A program made the translations under genes and the position numbers. DNA of 64,000 nt from Xenorhabdus griffiniae (GTDB taxonomy: Bacteria; Pseudomonadota; Gammaproteobacteria; Enterobacterales; Enterobacteriaceae). This document shows, in pieces, positions 61,848 to 64,000 of this stretch. The notes below the pieces were generated by a model. The model searched no databases. It saw only the letters and a program-made list of their open reading frames with translations, and had not been told where the DNA came from. The DNA lies in NCBI RefSeq assembly GCF_037265215.1, contig NZ_CP147737.1, forward strand, positions 2,574,001 to 2,638,000. The letters run 5' to 3'. Numbering within the stretch: position 1 is the first letter of the stretch; the number at the start of each line of letters is the position of its first letter.

Positions 61848-62635
61848 GCCAAGAACAATGTTATCAAAATCTTTATGGAATACGCTAGCTGTATTAATGC
61901 AACAACATGGATGTATTTACCACAAAGACGCGCATTACCTGACTTTCGAAGGGATCCTTTATCGAATGAGAACGGGATGTCCGTGGCGGGATTTACCCGA
62001 TGAATTTGGCAAATGGAATACGCTTTTTAAGCGCTTTAACGCCTGGTCAAAGAAAGGTGTTTTTGAATTATTATTCAAATTGTTATCTGAAAATACAGAC
62101 ACCGAATGGTTATTCATTGATGGGAGTATTATCCGCGCTCATCAACATAGCTCAGGGGCAGCTTCAACAGAAGATGAAGCCATCGGTAAAAGTCGAGGTG
62201 GACGTTCGACTAAAATTCATTTGGCCGTAGACAGTTATGGTTTGCCTGTCCATTTTGAGCTGTCAGGGGGTCAAACGCACGACATTGTACATGCAGAAAG
62301 TTTGGTCACCCATTCACCCGCATCCGATTTTGTGATCGCGGATAAAGGTTACGATAGCGGTACTTTCAGAGATTTCGTTGAAAAACAAGGTTCAAAAACG
62401 GTCATTCCCTATCGAAAAAATAGCCGAAAACCCGATAAAAGTATTGATGAAGTTTTATACTGTTATCGGCATTTGGTCGAAAATGCGTTTGCCAGAATAA
62501 AACATTTTCGAGCTATTGCGACAAGATACGATAAATTGGCGCGAAATTACGCCAGTATGTTGGCACTGGCGTTTGTCATTATATGGTTACCGATGTGGGT
62601 TGAGTAAATGGTGAACTCAAAACGTCAACAGCCCC
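61755..62635 (+). mobile_element. IS5-family insertion sequence, apparently complete
   Basis: 881 bp bounded by imperfect inverted repeats GGGGCGTGTTGACGTTT (left) and GGGGCTGTTGACGTTTT (right, reverse complement), which differ by a one-base indel. Encodes a single intact transposase. No direct target duplication is evident (ACT on the left, TAG on the right), consistent with rearrangement after insertion and with the loss of exporter sequence. Confidence 0.85.
61846..62607 (+). CDS. IS5-family transposase (IS427-like group)
   Basis: 253-residue DDE transposase: N-terminal LTFEGILYRMRTGCPWRDLP, first Asp in LFIDGSIIRAHQHSSGA, second Asp in FVIADKGYDS, Glu in HLVENAFARIKHFRAI. Start MPRTMLSKSLWNTLAVLMQQ matches related proteins. 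An overlapping frame (61773-62003) is a shadow. Confidence 0.9.
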   Translation: MPRTMLSKSLWNTLAVLMQQHGCIYHKDAHYLTFEGILYRMRTGCPWRDLPDEFGKWNTLFKRFNAWSKKGVFELLFKLLSENTDTEWLFIDGSIIRAHQHSSGAASTEDEAIGKSRGGRSTKIHLAVDSYGLPVHFELSGGQTHDIVHAESLVTHSPASDFVIADKGYDSGTFRDFVEKQGSKTVIPYRKNSRKPDKSIDEVLYCYRHLVENAFARIKHFRAIATRYDKLARNYASMLALAFVIIWLPMWVE

Positions 62636-62771
62636 TAGTTTTTTCATTCAGCATGTTACTAAAAATAAATGCCATCTAGAAGTAACCCTTCACCAGTGGT
62701 TCTGTCGCATTAACGGAGGCCAAACGGAGTAATGGTGGGGAGGTTATCTTTTATACAGTCATCAGGTAAAA

Positions 62772-63038
62772 TTGTTCAGCAGGCGATGTTCTGCTCAAGA
62801 GCTGGACATGCTGAAACTCAATTGTGAACTGAGAAGACCGGGGCGCGAACCCTATGACGTAGTTGAATACCTCACGTTACTTATCCGCAAAGATGACGCG
62901 GAATTACGTCAAACAATGGAAACACTGGCAGAGCAGCAATGTCAAAAATGTGGTGATGCACTTCCGGTGACAGAATGCTGCCTGTCTGGTGATTCAGCCT
63001 GTTGGGCAACTTTAGGCTGGCATGAAGTAAAATTGTGA
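62772..63038 (+). CDS. Small phage-type protein with CxxC pair
   Basis: 88 residues from a TTG, or 76 from ATG 62808 (MLKLNCELRRPGREPYDVVE). It contains YLTLLIRKDDAELRQTMETL followed by CQKCGDALPVTECCL, a likely zinc-binding knuckle, and ends GWHEVKL. No clear ribosome binding site. I do not recognise it by name; its composition and place beside a P2-like portal suggest a prophage gene or a 3' fragment of one. The stretch 62636-62771 holds nothing I can identify. Confidence 0.5.
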   Translation: MFSRRCSAQELDMLKLNCELRRPGREPYDVVEYLTLLIRKDDAELRQTMETLAEQQCQKCGDALPVTECCLSGDSACWATLGWHEVKL

Positions 63039-63103
63039 CATGTCACGGAATGGTGTTCAATCCCGTCAATGATAGGCAGGATGGGAAATGCATTAAATCT
63101 GCG

Positions 63104-63454
63104 TTAGTGTTCGAGTGCCCAATGCTGTCTCACGCGGTGGACAGCATTTTGTATGTGTCTGGGGAGTTGATTTAAGGCAATGTCAGACCACATATCGTTT
63201 TGAAGTAACACAATAACGCCTAACGAGTAGGACCGACGGTAGAATATTTCATCTAAGTCGCCAAAGGCATTATATTTTACAACTAAACGGGGAATATTAT
63301 TTTGAGGAGCGAGCCCCCAGGAAGTGATACCGCGATTGTCTTTGAGAACGATTTCATGCCTAAAAGCATTATTTTCCCAATTGGTTTTATAATTTTCCCT
63401 TTCTGAGTCAATAAAAGTATTAATATACTTATTAGTTGTGTGTAATCGATCCAT
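63104..63454 (-). CDS. Hypothetical protein in prophage edge
   Basis: 116-residue protein beginning MDRLHTTNKYINTFIDSERE, with GLAPQNNIPRLVVKYNAFGD in the middle and VHRVRQHWALEH at the end. AGGAGG lies 5 nt before the ATG, which strongly supports a real gene. Not recognised; soluble, no signal peptide. AT-richer than the portal gene next to it, in keeping with an accessory (moron-type) phage gene. Confidence 0.65.
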   Translation of the reverse strand: MDRLHTTNKYINTFIDSERENYKTNWENNAFRHEIVLKDNRGITSWGLAPQNNIPRLVVKYNAFGDLDEIFYRRSYSLGVIVLLQNDMWSDIALNQLPRHIQNAVHRVRQHWALEH

Positions 63455-63663
63455 AAAACCTCCTGCAAACTATAATGTAATATCAGTAAAACAGTTGCCG
63501 TTTTTGAATGAAATATAAACGATATTTCCCTTGCATAAAACTCACCATTCTGTGCACCAATCCGCAAGATCAAACAAGGATCTCATACCTCTTCAAGCCC
63601 CAGCACTGGCGCGCTTTAAACGATCTCGTGCAGGTGCATAAAAAGCACTGCATTTAGTGGGCA

Positions 63664-63682
63664 GGCGCGGCGGGGGTTATTG
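63664..63682. other. Candidate P2-type cos site
   Basis: GGCGCGGCGGGGGTTATTG starts like the P2 cohesive end (GGCGAGGCGGGG...), matching 11 of the first 12 positions from memory. It lies 118 bp past the portal stop codon, where cos lies in P2. The remainder of the 346-bp gap 63455-63800 shows no gene. Confidence 0.45.
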
Positions 63683-63800
63683 GCTATGCCGAGTGCTAAT
63701 TTCATAATGACATTATTTCTATTTGAAATCATCTTTTTTTAGGTAAAAAAATGACCGCCTTCACAGACAGTCACTGCATCAGGGTAAGCAAGAATAAGGA

Positions 63801-64000
63801 TTAACTGTCCCCATCCAGCGAGTAAGGCTCAAACCGGATCACCTCTTCCCCGAGCCAGTCATTGAGCTGTTTCATTTTGCTCTGTAGCGGCAGCAGTTCA
63901 TTGCGCACAAACACTTTCGCCGCTTTCTCCACATCCCCAAAGCCGCCAGTGTTCTGCGGGATAATGCCCATCATCGGGGGCGGGACGCGGTGCGCCGCCA
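63801..64000 (-). CDS. Phage portal protein, P2 gpQ family (C-terminal part)
   Basis: The minus-strand frame runs off the window end and stops at 63801. The 65 visible residues (AAHRVPPPMMGIIPQNTGGF, then GDVEKAAKVFVRNELLPLQS and WLGEEVIRFEPYSLDGDS) match the C-terminus of P2-type portal proteins, which form the DNA entry ring of the capsid. GC content is visibly higher than in the rest of the window. Confidence 0.88.
   Translation of the reverse strand, partial: AAHRVPPPMMGIIPQNTGGFGDVEKAAKVFVRNELLPLQSKMKQLNDWLGEEVIRFEPYSLDGDS

Noticed and set aside
61773..62003. Separate upstream transposase ORF in the IS5-type element
   Set aside because: The frame starting MPRTMLSKSLWNT is complete with its DDE residues, and the other frame is a shadow; no frameshift fusion is needed.
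62732..62827. Small frame MVGRLSFIQSSGK... after the IS
   Set aside because: 31 codons, no similarity recognised and in conflict with the better CxxC-containing frame that overlaps it.

Overview
The window looks like the chromosome of an AT-rich entomopathogenic gamma-proteobacterium of the Xenorhabdus/Photorhabdus group (Morganellaceae). The gene order thrS-infC-rpmI-rplT-pheM-pheS-pheT-ihfA-btuC-btuD is that of enteric bacteria. An arnBCADTEF operon sits between btuD and nlpC, as I recall from Yersinia. Short palindromic repeats recur throughout, and a Thr-type adenylation gene and a P2-like prophage lie on the right. I lean to Xenorhabdus on overall character, not on a diagnostic marker.

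Positions 1-9157 hold aroH, a Fur-box-preceded hemin uptake operon (hmuRSTUV), an unrecognised membrane protein, a MarA-size AraC-family regulator and the lipoprotein hydrolase nlpC. Positions 9215-16644 are the complete minus-strand arnBCADTEF operon, which adds L-Ara4N to lipid A. Positions 16801-25868 are the conserved B12-uptake, ihfA and translation block. Three classical expression controls are visible there: the pheM leader with its attenuator, the AUU start of infC, and an anticodon-like operator hairpin before thrS.

Positions 26391-41651 are the least ordinary part. This very AT-rich island holds five long paralogous proteins and one shorter relative, all without a signal peptide and with Ig-like/Big_1-like domains, around a 1505-residue intimin/invasin-type inverse autotransporter. 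Two of the paralogues (31377-33158 and 33862-35661) are divergently transcribed. They share a near-identical N-terminal two thirds but have different C-terminal thirds. Both have the same ~30-nt element exactly 140 bp before the start codon, and a related long palindrome lies before the invasin gene. An IS30 remnant abuts the duplicated copy. I cannot assign a function.

Positions 42481-52225 return to ordinary genes: a lytic transglycosylase (emtA-like), a Fur-box-preceded yfeABCD metal transporter, yniA, yniB, hxpB, a LexA-box-preceded ydjM and tcyP. Next come an IS1 remnant that has cut into a small orphan gene, a CPA2 antiporter and a VOC protein.

Positions 55628-61847 form a minus-strand cassette: a stand-alone adenylation domain whose pocket residues read as the threonine code, an outer-membrane barrel, a LolA-like periplasmic protein, and an MMPL/RND exporter whose N-terminus was removed by an intact IS5-family element (61755-62635). 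From about 62770 the sequence turns phage-like and ends inside a P2 gpQ-type portal gene, with a candidate cos site next to it.

Small dispersed repeats of two types, a ~105-bp long-hairpin element and an ACCAATCTAACTTC-type palindrome, occupy most of the larger gaps. No CRISPR array, tRNA or rRNA gene was seen.
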